Counted from the first letter of the stretch, positions 24,835 through 33,939 are shown. The stretch is DNA of 64,000 nucleotides from Streptomyces sp. CB00316 (GCF_001905595.1 NZ_LIXI01000005.1:710676-774675), one strand, 5' to 3'. Program-made: numbers and translations. Notes: a model not told the origin generated them from the sequence alone.

Positions 24835-25905
24835 TCAGCCGGCCTCCGGGGCCGCGCAGCCGAAGGTTCTGGCGGCGGCCTTCATGAAGGGGGCGACGTA
24901 CGCGTCCCGCTTCGGAAGGTCCTCGTGGCGCTTGCTCGCCTCCAGGTACTGCTGCCCCGAATCCACCGCCAGGTAGAGAGAGCCGCCGTCAGCGCAGGGC
25001 AGGATGAATCCGGCACCCTTGTCGACGTTTTCGGCTTCCCGGCCGTCCGGCGCCGTGCCCTTGGCCGTGCCCGGGGACTTCCGCATGGCGTCGATGAGCA
25101 GCGGGTCTCGGGTGGCGGAGTACTTCATGAAGCCGTCCGAACGGACAAAGCCACGCGTCTCATCATCCAGAGTCAGCTTGCAGGCCCACAGGGCGGCGGG
25201 GGCCTGCTGCCCCTCTTCGAGCACCTTCGTCCCCGTCGGCACCTGGCCCGCCACGGTCAGGCCGTCCAGGCCGCACACCTGTCCTTCGGAGACCGGGCGG
25301 GCGGCGTCGGAGCGCGGAGGCACGAGCGTCCCGGGCTTCTCGGGGAGGTCGCCGCACCGGGTCCGGGCCGCGATGGTCCGTACGGTGTCGGTGGCCAGGG
25401 CGGCGAAGGCCGTGCGGTCCGCAGCCGGTTCGTCGATGCTGAACTCGGCAACCACCGGCCGGTCGGTCCAGCACTTCTCGGGCAGCATGACCCACGCTTT
25501 GTACGCGTCGACCCCGCCGGTCACCTCGCCGCTGAAGAACGAGGCGCCCGGCGGGTAGGGCTCCCTCTCGAACGTCAGCGGATCGTAGCCTCGTACCCCC
25601 CAGAGCCGCACCGTCAGCCGGCTCTCGGCGGAACCGAGGACGACGGACGACTTCTCGACCCTGCACCTCGTGTCCGTCAGGTCGTCATCCAGCCCGTCCC
25701 CCTCGGCATCCAGACGCCCGGACCCCGGAAGTACAGCGTCCACCCTCTCCGCCGAGACCAGGTCCCCGCAGAGCCGGTCCGCCGTCAGTACGTTGGTGTT
25801 GCGCCAGGCGTGCAGCAGCCCCGCGATCACCACGACCACGGCGGCCACGACCGCCCAGACCGTCCACGCCGGACGCGTACGGTCTGCTGCTCCTGCTGTG
25901 CTCAC
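24835..25905 (-). CDS. Membrane-anchored extracellular protein of a putative type VII-linked cassette
   Basis: A 356-residue protein with one N-terminal transmembrane helix (about residues 13-33) and a long outside domain with several cysteines (about eight), suggesting disulfides. I recognise no enzyme motif. The GTG at 25905 lies 4 bp after the stop of the 755-residue WXG-type protein, with GGAAG from its end as ribosome-binding site, so both are translated together. Proteins with one span and Cys-rich ectodomain are often found next to WXG100-like genes in Streptomyces, where their role is unknown. It ends 9 bp from the convergent uridine kinase gene. Confidence 0.75.
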   Translation of the reverse strand: MSTAGAADRTRPAWTVWAVVAAVVVVIAGLLHAWRNTNVLTADRLCGDLVSAERVDAVLPGSGRLDAEGDGLDDDLTDTRCRVEKSSVVLGSAESRLTVRLWGVRGYDPLTFEREPYPPGASFFSGEVTGGVDAYKAWVMLPEKCWTDRPVVAEFSIDEPAADRTAFAALATDTVRTIAARTRCGDLPEKPGTLVPPRSDAARPVSEGQVCGLDGLTVAGQVPTGTKVLEEGQQAPAALWACKLTLDDETRGFVRSDGFMKYSATRDPLLIDAMRKSPGTAKGTAPDGREAENVDKGAGFILPCADGGSLYLAVDSGQQYLEASKRHEDLPKRDAYVAPFMKAAARTFGCAAPEAG

Positions 25906-25909
25906 GTGC

Positions 25910-28177
25910 TCACTTCCTGGTCCGCAGGGCCGAATACGCTTCTTCACGGCCGGTGATGTAGCTCTGTCCCGCTTCCTGGACGGCGTTCCGGACGGCGTTG
26001 CTCTCCTTCGAGGCCCCACGCGTGTCGGCCCAGTCCTGGATGAGGCCGTTCGTGCTGGTGATGCCCCACGCCGTCTTCTCGCTGACCTGGCCCTTCGCCA
26101 CCAGTTCCGCCTCCTCCGCGGCACCGACGGACCACTCGTACATGGCGGCGTCCACGGCCCGCTGCGCGATGTCGCCAGCCTGCGGAATCATGTTGGCCAC
26201 CGCCCCCAAACCGTGGTAGCCGTAACGCGCCTGGTCGTTGATCTTCCCGATCTCGGCGTCACGGACGTCGAGGATCATGTCCGTGGCAATGGCGTTCATG
26301 CCGCCGAAGGCCTGTCCCACGTCACGTGACCTGACATCCCAGCCGGTCACATTCTCGGTCAAGCTGCTCTGGGGAACGCGGTCGCCCGTATCCAGGTACT
26401 CCACCGCGTACTGGCGCTGCGCCTCGTAGAGGGCGTCGAAGACCCTGATGGGATTCCCGTCCGCGTCCTCACCGGCCACACCGTCGGACACGCCACGCAT
26501 CACCCGCAGCAGACTGGCCTTGCCGTTGGTGATGGAGGCGCTTTCACCCGATCCTTCGACGTCGTCCAGGCCGCTCGGGCTGCCCGGCGCATACCCGCCC
26601 AGGATGGCGTGCGTGTCCGCCGTGTAGTCGTTCAGCACACGGCCGAGCGGCACCTTGAGGGCCTCGGGGACGGTGTCGCCCTTGGTCCCCTGATCCAGCG
26701 CGGCGATGATGCCCTGCATGACCCGGGCCTGCCCCTCGCTGTGCGGCCCCGGTTTGCCGAGCGGCGCACCCGGCTCGTTTCCCGTCGCGCCGACCTCCAG
26801 CGCGAGCCCCAGGCCGTGGCGGCTGAGCGGGTCGTCCTCGATGATCAACCGGGGGCCGGCCACGGTGTTCAGCTTCGGCCACTCCCGCGCGTCGTCCCCG
26901 TTGCCCACCAGGTAGTCCAGGTGCGCCTGGCCGTGCTCCATCTTCGGGTCGAAGAAGGCGGTGGCGGCGTCGGGGTTCTTGCTCATCACACCGAGCAGGC
27001 TGTCGAGCGCGTCGGCCCGGCCCTCGCGGTGGTTGCCGCCCCACTGTTCGAAGATGGCCCGGTTGTCCTTCTCGGCGGCGATCATGTCGTGGCCGAGCTG
27101 GTTGAGGAACTGGTCGTCGAACGGCTGGTCGGCCCGGGTCATCATCTCGACGAACGGGCGGTAGCCGTACAGCGGGTTGGTCTTCGAGTCGTAGTTCTTG
27201 GCCCCGGCCTCCTTGAGGCCCTCGGTGAAGTTCTTGTAGAACGCGCCGTCAGGGCTGTTCAGCCAGGCCTGGTACTTCGCCGAGCCGGGGCCCGCGTCCG
27301 CCATCGAGCCGGGAACCTGGGTGGCCGTCGCGACCGTGTTGGCCAGTCCGCCGAGGAGCTTGGTGTACTGACCGGCAAAGGACCCGCCGTCCCGCTCCCG
27401 GTCGGACATGACGTCGCTCAGCCCGACCAGGCCCTCCGGGCCGAGCTTGTTCAGCAGGGACTGGGCGAAGACCTTGTCGCCGGCCTGGTCCCGCATCGCC
27501 CGGTCCATCTCTGCGAGGTCGGCGTCGGAGACCTTCTTGCCGTCGAGCAGGCGCTCGGCTATCTCCTCGGTGTTGCGCAGCTCGTACGTCTCGATGTCGC
27601 CGAGCGCCTTGGCGTTGAAGCCGTCCCTGGTGCCGTCCGTGGCGTCGGTGTCCTTCACCACGGCCTTCAGCGCGATCTCGACCCCGGCGTCGGCGTCCGA
27701 CGTCTGCGCGACCAGCCGGTCGATCGCCCGTTGCCACGAGCCGACCGCGTCGCGTACGGACTTCTGGTAGTCCGGGTCGTGGTGGTAGGCGGTCCGGGAA
27801 CCCTCGCTCAGGCTCGACATGTCGAAGGTGACCCTGCCGGAGTCGGAGATCAGCATGTCGGCCTTGAGAGCGTCGGCCTTCACCGTCTGGAGCTTGCTCT
27901 TGAACTCGGTGAACTGGGTGTGCGCGTCCCGCAGCAGTGAGGCGATCGCCTTGGCCTGGGTCTGGGCCGCCCGGTACTCGTTGAGCATGACCCGGAACTG
28001 CGCGTTGGCGGCGTCCGCGCTCTGGCCGATCCAGGTCCGCTCCAGCGTGATGCCCTGGACCTCTTTCTCGTACGCCTTCTCCTGTTTGCCGAACTCGCCT
28101 GCCATGCCGGTCCACTTGTCCGCGGCCGTGGTGAGAGCGGAGAGGTCCGTCGTCATGATCTCGTGATAGGTGGGCAT
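25910..28177 (-). CDS. Large WXG100-like protein, candidate type VII secretion substrate
   Basis: A 755-residue protein without signal peptide or membrane segment. The first 120 residues are a helical hairpin with a Trp-Ile-Gly turn (LERTWIGQSADAANAQF, about residues 45-61), the hallmark arrangement of WXG100/LXG-type ESX substrates. The remaining 600 residues are mostly helical, with Asp/Gln-rich stretches; it resembles proteins annotated DUF6571 in Streptomyces, but I see no toxin active site. It starts at the ATG at 28177 and is 83 bp downstream of another WXG-type gene, followed by a membrane-anchored protein. No ESX ATPase (EccC) is in the window. Confidence 0.78.
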   Translation of the reverse strand: MPTYHEIMTTDLSALTTAADKWTGMAGEFGKQEKAYEKEVQGITLERTWIGQSADAANAQFRVMLNEYRAAQTQAKAIASLLRDAHTQFTEFKSKLQTVKADALKADMLISDSGRVTFDMSSLSEGSRTAYHHDPDYQKSVRDAVGSWQRAIDRLVAQTSDADAGVEIALKAVVKDTDATDGTRDGFNAKALGDIETYELRNTEEIAERLLDGKKVSDADLAEMDRAMRDQAGDKVFAQSLLNKLGPEGLVGLSDVMSDRERDGGSFAGQYTKLLGGLANTVATATQVPGSMADAGPGSAKYQAWLNSPDGAFYKNFTEGLKEAGAKNYDSKTNPLYGYRPFVEMMTRADQPFDDQFLNQLGHDMIAAEKDNRAIFEQWGGNHREGRADALDSLLGVMSKNPDAATAFFDPKMEHGQAHLDYLVGNGDDAREWPKLNTVAGPRLIIEDDPLSRHGLGLALEVGATGNEPGAPLGKPGPHSEGQARVMQGIIAALDQGTKGDTVPEALKVPLGRVLNDYTADTHAILGGYAPGSPSGLDDVEGSGESASITNGKASLLRVMRGVSDGVAGEDADGNPIRVFDALYEAQRQYAVEYLDTGDRVPQSSLTENVTGWDVRSRDVGQAFGGMNAIATDMILDVRDAEIGKINDQARYGYHGLGAVANMIPQAGDIAQRAVDAAMYEWSVGAAEEAELVAKGQVSEKTAWGITSTNGLIQDWADTRGASKESNAVRNAVQEAGQSYITGREEAYSALRTRK

Positions 28178-28260
28178 GCCCTTGTCCCCGTTGTCCGGTA
28201 TCCCTGTTGTCCGGAATGCCTGATGAACGCGCCGAGTCGGCTCTTCCCGCTCCGCACCTG

Positions 28261-28773
28261 TCAGAAGTTGTCGAACGGGGAGACCCGGCGAAAGCCCAGC
28301 CCGCCCTGCACGTCGGCCCCGAAGAGGTTCCGACGGGCGCCGCTCAAGCTGTTGATGTCCGCGTCGAGTCGGCCCAGCATGGACCGCACCTGCCCGCCCC
28401 ACGTCTTGTGCGCGTCCTTCAGCGCGCGGGAGGTGACCCACCCGTCGCCGTCCTTGGCGCCGAGCCCCTTGACGGCGGCCGAGGTCTCCTCGTCCGCGTA
28501 CTCGCCGGCGCTCTTGGTCTGGGGCTTGATGCGCGTACGGATGGCCTCGGCCGCGGCCTTCTTGCGCGCCGGGTCGGTGGCCAGCGAGGGGGCGCCGGGC
28601 GCGAACGGCGGTGTGTATCCGGGGGCGTAGGGGACCTGGACCGAGGAGTTGGGGCCCTGCCCCGGAGCGAAGGGACCGTACACGGGAGGCGGCGACGGGT
28701 CCGGGGCCTCGTTGAGCTGCATGGAGGCCGACGCGCCGCCCTCCGCTGTCCGATCGCCTGCCTCGCTGCTCAC
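28261..28773 (-). CDS. WXG100-like small protein with Pro-rich N-terminus
   Basis: The 170-residue protein has a disordered Pro/Gly/Ala N-terminal part (about 1-65) and a helical C-terminal hairpin with Trp-Gly-Gly at the turn (DAHKTWGGQVRSMLGRLDADIN). That is the WXG100 signature in an unusual C-terminal position. The GTG at 28773 (GGGGGC upstream) is preferred; an ATG at 28722 would remove 17 residues. It heads the three-gene cassette. Function is inferred only from fold and neighbourhood. Confidence 0.72.
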   Translation of the reverse strand: MSSEAGDRTAEGGASASMQLNEAPDPSPPPVYGPFAPGQGPNSSVQVPYAPGYTPPFAPGAPSLATDPARKKAAAEAIRTRIKPQTKSAGEYADEETSAAVKGLGAKDGDGWVTSRALKDAHKTWGGQVRSMLGRLDADINSLSGARRNLFGADVQGGLGFRRVSPFDNF

Positions 28774-28928
28774 TTGGCCCCCATGAGTTCCCTCGAACGC
28801 CCACGCTTGACGTGATCCGCTCAGACTAACAAGCACCTTTTCCGCCACCCGTACGTGGGACCGAAGCCGGCCCGCGCACAGCGAACGGGGCCGTACAGGC
28901 CCCCCCGGCCCGTACGACCCCGCTGCGT

Positions 28929-29066
28929 TTCCCCCGTGGCCGGCGCCTCCCCCGAAGCGACGGACCGTTTCCCCCGTGTTTCCCCCGGGCCCCCCTCGGA
29001 CCCGTTTCACTGCTCCCCCGTAGCCCTTGCCTCCCCCGAAGCAGTGGCCGTCCCCCCGTTCCCCCG
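28929..29066. repeat. Cluster of eight CCCCCG units between sigQ and the WXG cassette
   Basis: TCCCCCG-type units begin (at the run of C) at 28931, 28949, 28971, 28982, 29015, 29033, 29053 and 29061. The spacer between the sigQ stop (29072) and the WXG gene start (28773) contains nothing else. On the minus, transcribed strand these are GGGGG runs, enough for G-quadruplexes. Similar units recur inside the 5' part of sigQ (29644-29673). Confidence 0.7.
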
Positions 29067-29071
29067 CCGCC

Positions 29072-29863
29072 TCAGGCCACCAGCTCGCCGAAGGACTCCT
29101 GCTCGTCACGTCCGAAGCTGAGGACCTCGTCCTCGCGCAGCCGGCGGAGGGACCGCCAGATGCTCGACTTCACCGTGCCGACACTGATGTCGAGGATCGA
29201 CGCGATCTCCGGGTCGGTGCGGCCCTCGTAGTACCGCAGGACCAGCATCGTGCGCTGGAGTTCGGGCAGCCGGGCGAGCGCCTGCCAGAGCACCGCCCGC
29301 AGCTCCGTGCCGCGCATCGCGTCCGTGTCGCCCACCGTCTCCGGGAGCTCCTCGGTCGGGTATTCGTTCAGCTTGCGCCGGCGCCAGGCGCTGATGTGCA
29401 GGTTGGTCATGGTGCGGCGCAGATAGCCGCCGACCGCCGCCTTGTCGCTGATCCTGTCCCACGCCCGGTACGTCGAGAAGAGGGCGCTCTGCAACAGGTC
29501 CTCGGCCTCGAAGCGGTCGCCGGTCAGGTGGTAGGCGGTTGCGTACAGGGAGGACCGCCGCTCCTGGACGTAGGCCGTGAACGCCGCTTCGGCGGCCTCG
29601 GTCTCCGTCCGGGTGCGGTCCCCCGGGACCTCCCCGTACGCGCTTCCCCCGTTGTTCCCCGTGCTTTCCCCCGTGGGGGCGTCGACCACCGTCATGTACG
29701 ACTTACGCGCCTGCTCCGCAGTCGACTGTGACGGCAGGTGCTGACGCCCGGCCCCCCGGACACACCCCCGCACGTTCGTGGCACCGGACTTCTCCGCACT
29801 CCGGCCGACGTCGTGGAGACGCGTCACAACCGCGCTTGAGCTGGTGCTGTGCAGTGCGTTCAT
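29072..29863 (-). CDS. sigQ: RNA polymerase sigma factor SigQ (SigE-type ECF)
   Basis: A 263-residue ECF sigma factor. An N-terminal extension of about 95 residues, Ser/Gly/Thr-rich, precedes region 2 (FTAYVQERRSSLYATAYHLTGDRFEAEDLLQSALFSTYRAW) and region 4 (LPELQRTMLVLRYYEGRTDPEIASILDISVGTVKSSIWRSLRRLRE). It is divergent from afsQ1, exactly as sigQ is in S. coelicolor, where AfsQ1 activates it and SigQ counteracts antibiotic production. The ATG at 29863 has AGGGGGCG upstream. The extension is encoded by G-rich repeats and may vary between species. Confidence 0.93.
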   Translation of the reverse strand: MNALHSTSSSAVVTRLHDVGRSAEKSGATNVRGCVRGAGRQHLPSQSTAEQARKSYMTVVDAPTGESTGNNGGSAYGEVPGDRTRTETEAAEAAFTAYVQERRSSLYATAYHLTGDRFEAEDLLQSALFSTYRAWDRISDKAAVGGYLRRTMTNLHISAWRRRKLNEYPTEELPETVGDTDAMRGTELRAVLWQALARLPELQRTMLVLRYYEGRTDPEIASILDISVGTVKSSIWRSLRRLREDEVLSFGRDEQESFGELVA

Positions 29864-29967
29864 CTCGCGCCCCCTATCGGTGGAGATCGGTGAAGTCCGT
29901 TCGTTCCCTGCGTTTTCCTGCTGACCAAGAGCTTGCCGGGGCAGTTTCATCGCGCTGTCCCCCGACT

Positions 29968-29983
29968 GTCACAGGCCTGTCAC
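29968..29983. promoter_or_regulatory. AfsQ1 box in the sigQ-afsQ1 intergenic region
   Basis: GTCAC-AGGCCT-GTCAC (29968-29983) matches the published AfsQ1 consensus, two GTnAC half-sites six bases apart, exactly. It is 105 bp from both divergent start codons, the expected place for AfsQ1 control of sigQ and its own operon. Confidence 0.85.
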
Positions 29984-30087
29984 AGGGGCAGTTGCGGCCG
30001 TGCCCGGCAGCGGTCGCGGCCGTGTCCGGGCAACGGGACCGGGCCACAGGTCGAACTGAAGCGCCACCATGGGCCAGAATGACGCTC

Positions 30088-30765
30088 GTGCCTTTCCTGC
30101 TGCTGATCGAGGACGACGACGCCATCCGCACGGCCCTCGAACTCTCACTGTCACGCCAGGGCCACCGTGTGGCCACCGCGGCGACGGGAGAGGACGGCCT
30201 GGAGCTGCTGCGTGAGCAGCGCCCCGACCTGGTCGTGCTGGATGTGATGCTGCCCGGGATCGACGGTTTCGAGGTGTGCCGGCGAATCCGGCGCACCGAC
30301 CAGCTGCCGATCATTCTGCTGACCGCGCGCAGCGACGACATCGACGTCGTGGTGGGACTGGAGTCCGGCGCGGACGACTATGTGGTCAAACCCGTCCAGG
30401 GCCGGGTGCTGGACGCCCGGATCCGGGCGGTGCTGCGCCGCGGTGAGCGCGAGTCGACCGACTCGGCGACCTTCGGCAACGTGGTCATCGACCGCTCCGC
30501 CATGACCGTCACCAAGGGCGGTGAGGATCTGCAGCTCACGCCGACGGAGCTGCGCCTCCTGCTGGAGCTGAGCCGCCGGCCCGGCCAGGCCCTCTCCCGC
30601 CAGCAGCTGCTGCGCCTGGTGTGGGAGCACGACTACCTGGGCGACTCACGGCTGGTGGACGCCTGTGTCCAGCGGCTGCGTGCCAAGGTGGAGGACGTGC
30701 CGTCCTCGCCGACCCTGATCCGTACGGTGCGGGGCGTGGGCTACCGGCTGGACTCGCCTCAGTGA
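30088..30765 (+). CDS. afsQ1: Response regulator AfsQ1
   Basis: An OmpR-type response regulator of 225 residues. Receiver domain: acidic pocket EDDD (8-11), phospho-acceptor Asp52 in LVVLDVML, Thr in LLTARSDD and Lys in YVVKPV. The winged-helix domain (about 130-225) ends in TVRGVGYRL. AfsQ1 controls antibiotic genes, sigQ and nitrogen/carbon genes, mainly under glutamate conditions. The GTG at 30088 gives the known 225-residue size and appears leaderless (CAGAAT at 30075-30080). It overlaps afsQ2 by 4 bp. Confidence 0.95.
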   Translation: MPFLLLIEDDDAIRTALELSLSRQGHRVATAATGEDGLELLREQRPDLVVLDVMLPGIDGFEVCRRIRRTDQLPIILLTARSDDIDVVVGLESGADDYVVKPVQGRVLDARIRAVLRRGERESTDSATFGNVVIDRSAMTVTKGGEDLQLTPTELRLLLELSRRPGQALSRQQLLRLVWEHDYLGDSRLVDACVQRLRAKVEDVPSSPTLIRTVRGVGYRLDSPQ

Positions 30766-32303
30766 CGGAGAGAACCAAGCGGTCCCTGCGCGCGGGGCTG
30801 CGCTGGACCAGTCTGCGGCTACGGCTCGTCGTGGTGTTCGCGCTGGTGGCGCTGACCGCCGCGGTCTCCGCCTCGGGGATCGCTTACTGGCTCAACCGCG
30901 AGGCCGTGCTGACCCGTACGCAGGACACCGCGCTCGACGACTTCCGGCGGCAGATGCAGGACACGGCGGCGGCGCTGCCGGTGCGGCCCACCAAGGACGA
31001 CCTCCAGCGGGCCGCCGGGCAGATGGCCTCCGGCGGCCCCGGCTACAGCGTGCTGCTGGTGGACGAGCGCGAGCGCGGCAAGCCGATCGTCGGCTTCTCC
31101 GACCTGGACACCTTCACCCGGGACGACGTACCGGACTCGCTGCAGAAGCAGGTGGCCCGCAAGCAGCCGCTGAACTCGGACAACGAGCACGAGTACCACC
31201 TGTTCTGGCAGCGGACGAGCATCACGGACACCCCGTACCTCGTCGCCGGTACGCGGATCATCGGCGGCGGCCCGACCGGGTACATGCTCAAGTCCCTGGA
31301 CCAGGAGCGGCAGGACCTCAACTCGCTGGCCTGGTCGCTGGGGATCGCCACCACCCTGGCGCTGATCGGTTCGGCACTGCTGGCCCAGGCCGCCGCGACG
31401 ACGGTCCTGCGGCCCGTGCAGCGACTCGGTGACGCGGCCCGCAAGCTCGGGGAGGGCAAGCTCGACACCCGGCTCACCGTCTCCGGTACGGACGAACTCG
31501 CCGACCTCTCCCGTACGTTCAACCGGACCGCGAGCTCGCTGGAGAAGAAGGTCGCGGACATGAGCGCGCGGGAGGAGTCGAGCCGGCGGTTCGTCGCCGA
31601 CATGTCGCACGAGCTCCGCACCCCGCTGACCGCGATCACCGCGGTGGCCGAGGTGCTGGAGGACGAGGCGGACAGCCTCGACCCGATGATCGCGCCCGCC
31701 GTGCACCTCGTGGTCAGCGAGACCCGGCGGCTGAACGACCTGGTGGAGAACCTGATGGAGGTGACCCGCTTCGACGCGGGCACCGCCCGCCTGGTCCTGG
31801 ACGATGTCGACGTGGCCGACCAGGTCACCGCGTGCATCGACGCGCGGGCCTGGCTGGACGCGGTGGACCTGGACGCGGAGCGCGGCATGATGGTCCGCCT
31901 CGATCCGCGCCGCCTGGACGTGATCCTGGCCAATCTGATCGGCAACGCCCTCAAGCACGGGGGTTCGCCGGTGGGGGTCAGGGTACGGATCGAGGGCGAG
32001 GAGCTGGTCATCGAGGTACGGGACCACGGTCCGGGTATCCCCGAGGAGGTGCTGCCGCACGTCTTCGACCGGTTCTACAAGGCCAGCGCCTCCCGGCCGC
32101 GTTCGGAGGGCAGCGGGCTCGGGCTCTCCATCGCCATGGAGAACGCGCACATCCACGGCGGTGACATCACGGCCGCCAACTCTCCCGACGGCGGAGCGGT
32201 CTTCGTCCTGCGGCTGCCGCGCGACGCCTCGGCGCTGACCGGCGGCGGGGCGGACGGCGGCAGCGGGCAGGGCGACGACATTGAGGACGGTGGGGCGTCA
32301 TGA
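30762..32303 (+). CDS. afsQ2: Sensor histidine kinase AfsQ2
   Basis: A 513-residue membrane kinase: transmembrane helix 1 (about 19-42), extracytoplasmic sensor of about 150 residues, helix 2 (about 190-210), HAMP domain (PVQRLGDAARKLGEGKLDTRL), phosphoacceptor His283 in MSHELRTPL, and a HATPase domain with N-box NLIGNALKHGG, G1 DHGPGIPEEV, F-box and GSGLGLSIAM. It phosphorylates AfsQ1. The start overlaps the afsQ1 stop codon (GTGA) and its own stop overlaps the next gene (ATGA), so the three genes are translationally coupled. The sensed signal is not known. Confidence 0.94.
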   Translation: MTERTKRSLRAGLRWTSLRLRLVVVFALVALTAAVSASGIAYWLNREAVLTRTQDTALDDFRRQMQDTAAALPVRPTKDDLQRAAGQMASGGPGYSVLLVDERERGKPIVGFSDLDTFTRDDVPDSLQKQVARKQPLNSDNEHEYHLFWQRTSITDTPYLVAGTRIIGGGPTGYMLKSLDQERQDLNSLAWSLGIATTLALIGSALLAQAAATTVLRPVQRLGDAARKLGEGKLDTRLTVSGTDELADLSRTFNRTASSLEKKVADMSAREESSRRFVADMSHELRTPLTAITAVAEVLEDEADSLDPMIAPAVHLVVSETRRLNDLVENLMEVTRFDAGTARLVLDDVDVADQVTACIDARAWLDAVDLDAERGMMVRLDPRRLDVILANLIGNALKHGGSPVGVRVRIEGEELVIEVRDHGPGIPEEVLPHVFDRFYKASASRPRSEGSGLGLSIAMENAHIHGGDITAANSPDGGAVFVLRLPRDASALTGGGADGGSGQGDDIEDGGAS

Positions 32304-32935
32304 CCGGTGTGGTCCGGCCGTTGCCGCGTGCCCCGCGACGGCGCGGGGCCGTCGCCGTACTGGGCGCCCTGCTGGCGGCCGTCGCGCTGGCCTCCGGGTG
32401 CGGGATCCGGACCACGTCCGTGCCCGTGGACGCCGGGGCCGCGCCGTCCCGGGTGCCGTGCAAGCTGCCCTCGTCGGATGTCACGACCCGGTCCCCGGAC
32501 AGCGTGGCGGCACCGGTGTACCTGGTGTGCGCCTCACAGCTGGTGACCGTGGACCGGCCGGTACCGGCCGGCACGTCCGGCTCCGGCGCGCTGGTGGCCG
32601 CCCGGGCCCTGCTGGCCCAGGTGCAGCAGGCGCCGCCCGAGAGCGAGCGCCGGGCCGGGTTCTCCACGGCGGTCCCGGCGGGGCTGCGGGTGGAGCCCTC
32701 CCGCGCCGGCGACCCGGCGGGCACCCTGCGGCTGAGCAGCCAGCCCGAGGACCTCTCGGAGGAGGCACTGGCCCAGCTGGTGTGCACGTACGCGGAGAAC
32801 GAGGCTCTGGTCACCAAGGGCTCGGTGGTCCTCGGCGGCCCCGGGGAGTACCCGCCGCGCGGCTATCTCTGCACCTCGCAGACGAAGGCACGGCCGCAGG
32901 ACGGGACCGCTCCGGACGTGCTCGACCTGGACTGA
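32300..32935 (+). CDS. afsQ3: AfsQ-operon lipoprotein
   Basis: A 211-residue predicted lipoprotein: Arg-rich start, hydrophobic stretch and lipobox LASGC with the lipidated Cys about residue 34. The mature part has two further cysteines (PCKLP, LVCTYAENEA) and no known catalytic motif. It is coupled to afsQ2 by a 4-bp overlap, which argues for a role at the cell surface in signal sensing by AfsQ2. The same third gene follows afsQ2 in S. coelicolor (afsQ3, from memory). Confidence 0.86.
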   Translation: MTGVVRPLPRAPRRRGAVAVLGALLAAVALASGCGIRTTSVPVDAGAAPSRVPCKLPSSDVTTRSPDSVAAPVYLVCASQLVTVDRPVPAGTSGSGALVAARALLAQVQQAPPESERRAGFSTAVPAGLRVEPSRAGDPAGTLRLSSQPEDLSEEALAQLVCTYAENEALVTKGSVVLGGPGEYPPRGYLCTSQTKARPQDGTAPDVLDLD

Positions 32936-33006
32936 GCGTCCGAACACCGCGAGGCCCCCGGCGAAGTCACGGAACCGATCCTGCCGGTCGTGGCGTCTTG
33001 GTGGAC

Positions 33007-33573
33007 GTGCGTCAAGGTTCGGACGGTCAGGCCGTCATCCACTTCCGCGCGGCGGGGGTCACTCTCCTCCTCGCGCATCTGCTGTTCGTCGGGTGGCTGA
33101 CGCTGCGCCCGCTGGACGTGCCCTGGATCACGGCCGCCAACTTCGAGCCACTCGCCTCGATCAGGGCCGACCTCGCGCTCGGCCCGGGCGAGGCCGCGCG
33201 CCGGATCGGCGGGGCGCTGCTCCTGCTGGCCCCGCTCGGGGTGCTGCTGCCGATGGCCGGGGGCCGGATCTTCGTCTCGCCCTGGGTGTCGCTGCTGCGG
33301 ACGGTGGCGGCCGGGGCGCTGATCTCGCTCGCCATCGAGCTGGGCCAGACCGGGGTGCCGGGCCAGGTGGTCGACATCGACTCGGTGCTGCTGAACACCG
33401 GTGGTGTGGTCCTGGCCCATCTGCTGGTCGTCCCGGTGTGCCGGGCGCGGCTGCGCCGCCGGGGCGTGCCGGGCGTACGGGACCTGCCCCGGTACCGGCA
33501 GGAGACCCGTCTCAGGGACGAGGCCTCTGGGGGTTCGACCCCGACGATTACCAGGGTCGGCATCGCCCCGTAG
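33007..33573 (+). CDS. VanZ-like membrane protein
   Basis: A 188-residue protein with four or five hydrophobic segments and the VanZ-family pattern: a first helix with GWLTLRP, then NFEPLASI, a central helix (LLLLAPLGVLLPM), AIELGQ in the third and the conserved DIDSVLLNTGGVVLAHL in the last. VanZ proteins were first linked to teicoplanin resistance; most homologues have no known function. The C-terminal 40 residues are Arg-rich. Start is the GTG at 33007; the GTG at 33001 is also possible. Confidence 0.82.
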   Translation: MRQGSDGQAVIHFRAAGVTLLLAHLLFVGWLTLRPLDVPWITAANFEPLASIRADLALGPGEAARRIGGALLLLAPLGVLLPMAGGRIFVSPWVSLLRTVAAGALISLAIELGQTGVPGQVVDIDSVLLNTGGVVLAHLLVVPVCRARLRRRGVPGVRDLPRYRQETRLRDEASGGSTPTITRVGIAP

Positions 33574-33667
33574 AGCGATGCTTTGTCCTCCTTCGCGGGC
33601 GCACCATGGATATACCGGGAGCAGAACAGAGCCGCTCCCACCGCTACCGTTCGCGAAGGAGCCCACC

Positions 33668-33874
33668 ATGGCCGCACTGGTCCGCCCTACTGAAGGCCGC
33701 ATGATCGGCGGCGTGTGCGCGGGGCTGGCACGGCGCTTCGGCACCTCGGCCGGCACGATGCGCGTCATCTTCGTCGTCTCGTGCCTGCTGCCCGGCCCGC
33801 AGTTCCTGATCTATCTGGCCCTGTGGGCGCTCCTGCCCTCGGAGAAGTCCTCCTCGTCCGCGACGGCCTGGTGA
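33668..33874 (+). CDS. PspC-domain small membrane protein
   Basis: A 68-residue protein consisting almost wholly of a PspC domain: RMIGGVCAGLARRFGTSAGTMRVIFVVSCLLPGPQFLIYLALWALLP, with the amphipathic N-terminal helix and one transmembrane helix. PspC domains take part in envelope-stress responses; in actinobacteria they also appear as N-terminal parts of sensor kinases. The ATG at 33668 has GGAG upstream. It is a monocistronic gene followed by a strong terminator. Confidence 0.85.
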   Translation: MAALVRPTEGRMIGGVCAGLARRFGTSAGTMRVIFVVSCLLPGPQFLIYLALWALLPSEKSSSSATAW

Positions 33875-33939
33875 CACGACCGGCCACGGGGAGGAGCGTC
33901 GGCGTACGCACCGCGCAGCACAGCCGCACGCGCAGCACA

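Noticed and set aside
28774..29109. Gly-rich N-terminal extension of the small WXG protein
   Set aside because: The frame is open up to 29109 but runs through the G-run array into sigQ; no ribosome-binding site supports a start there.
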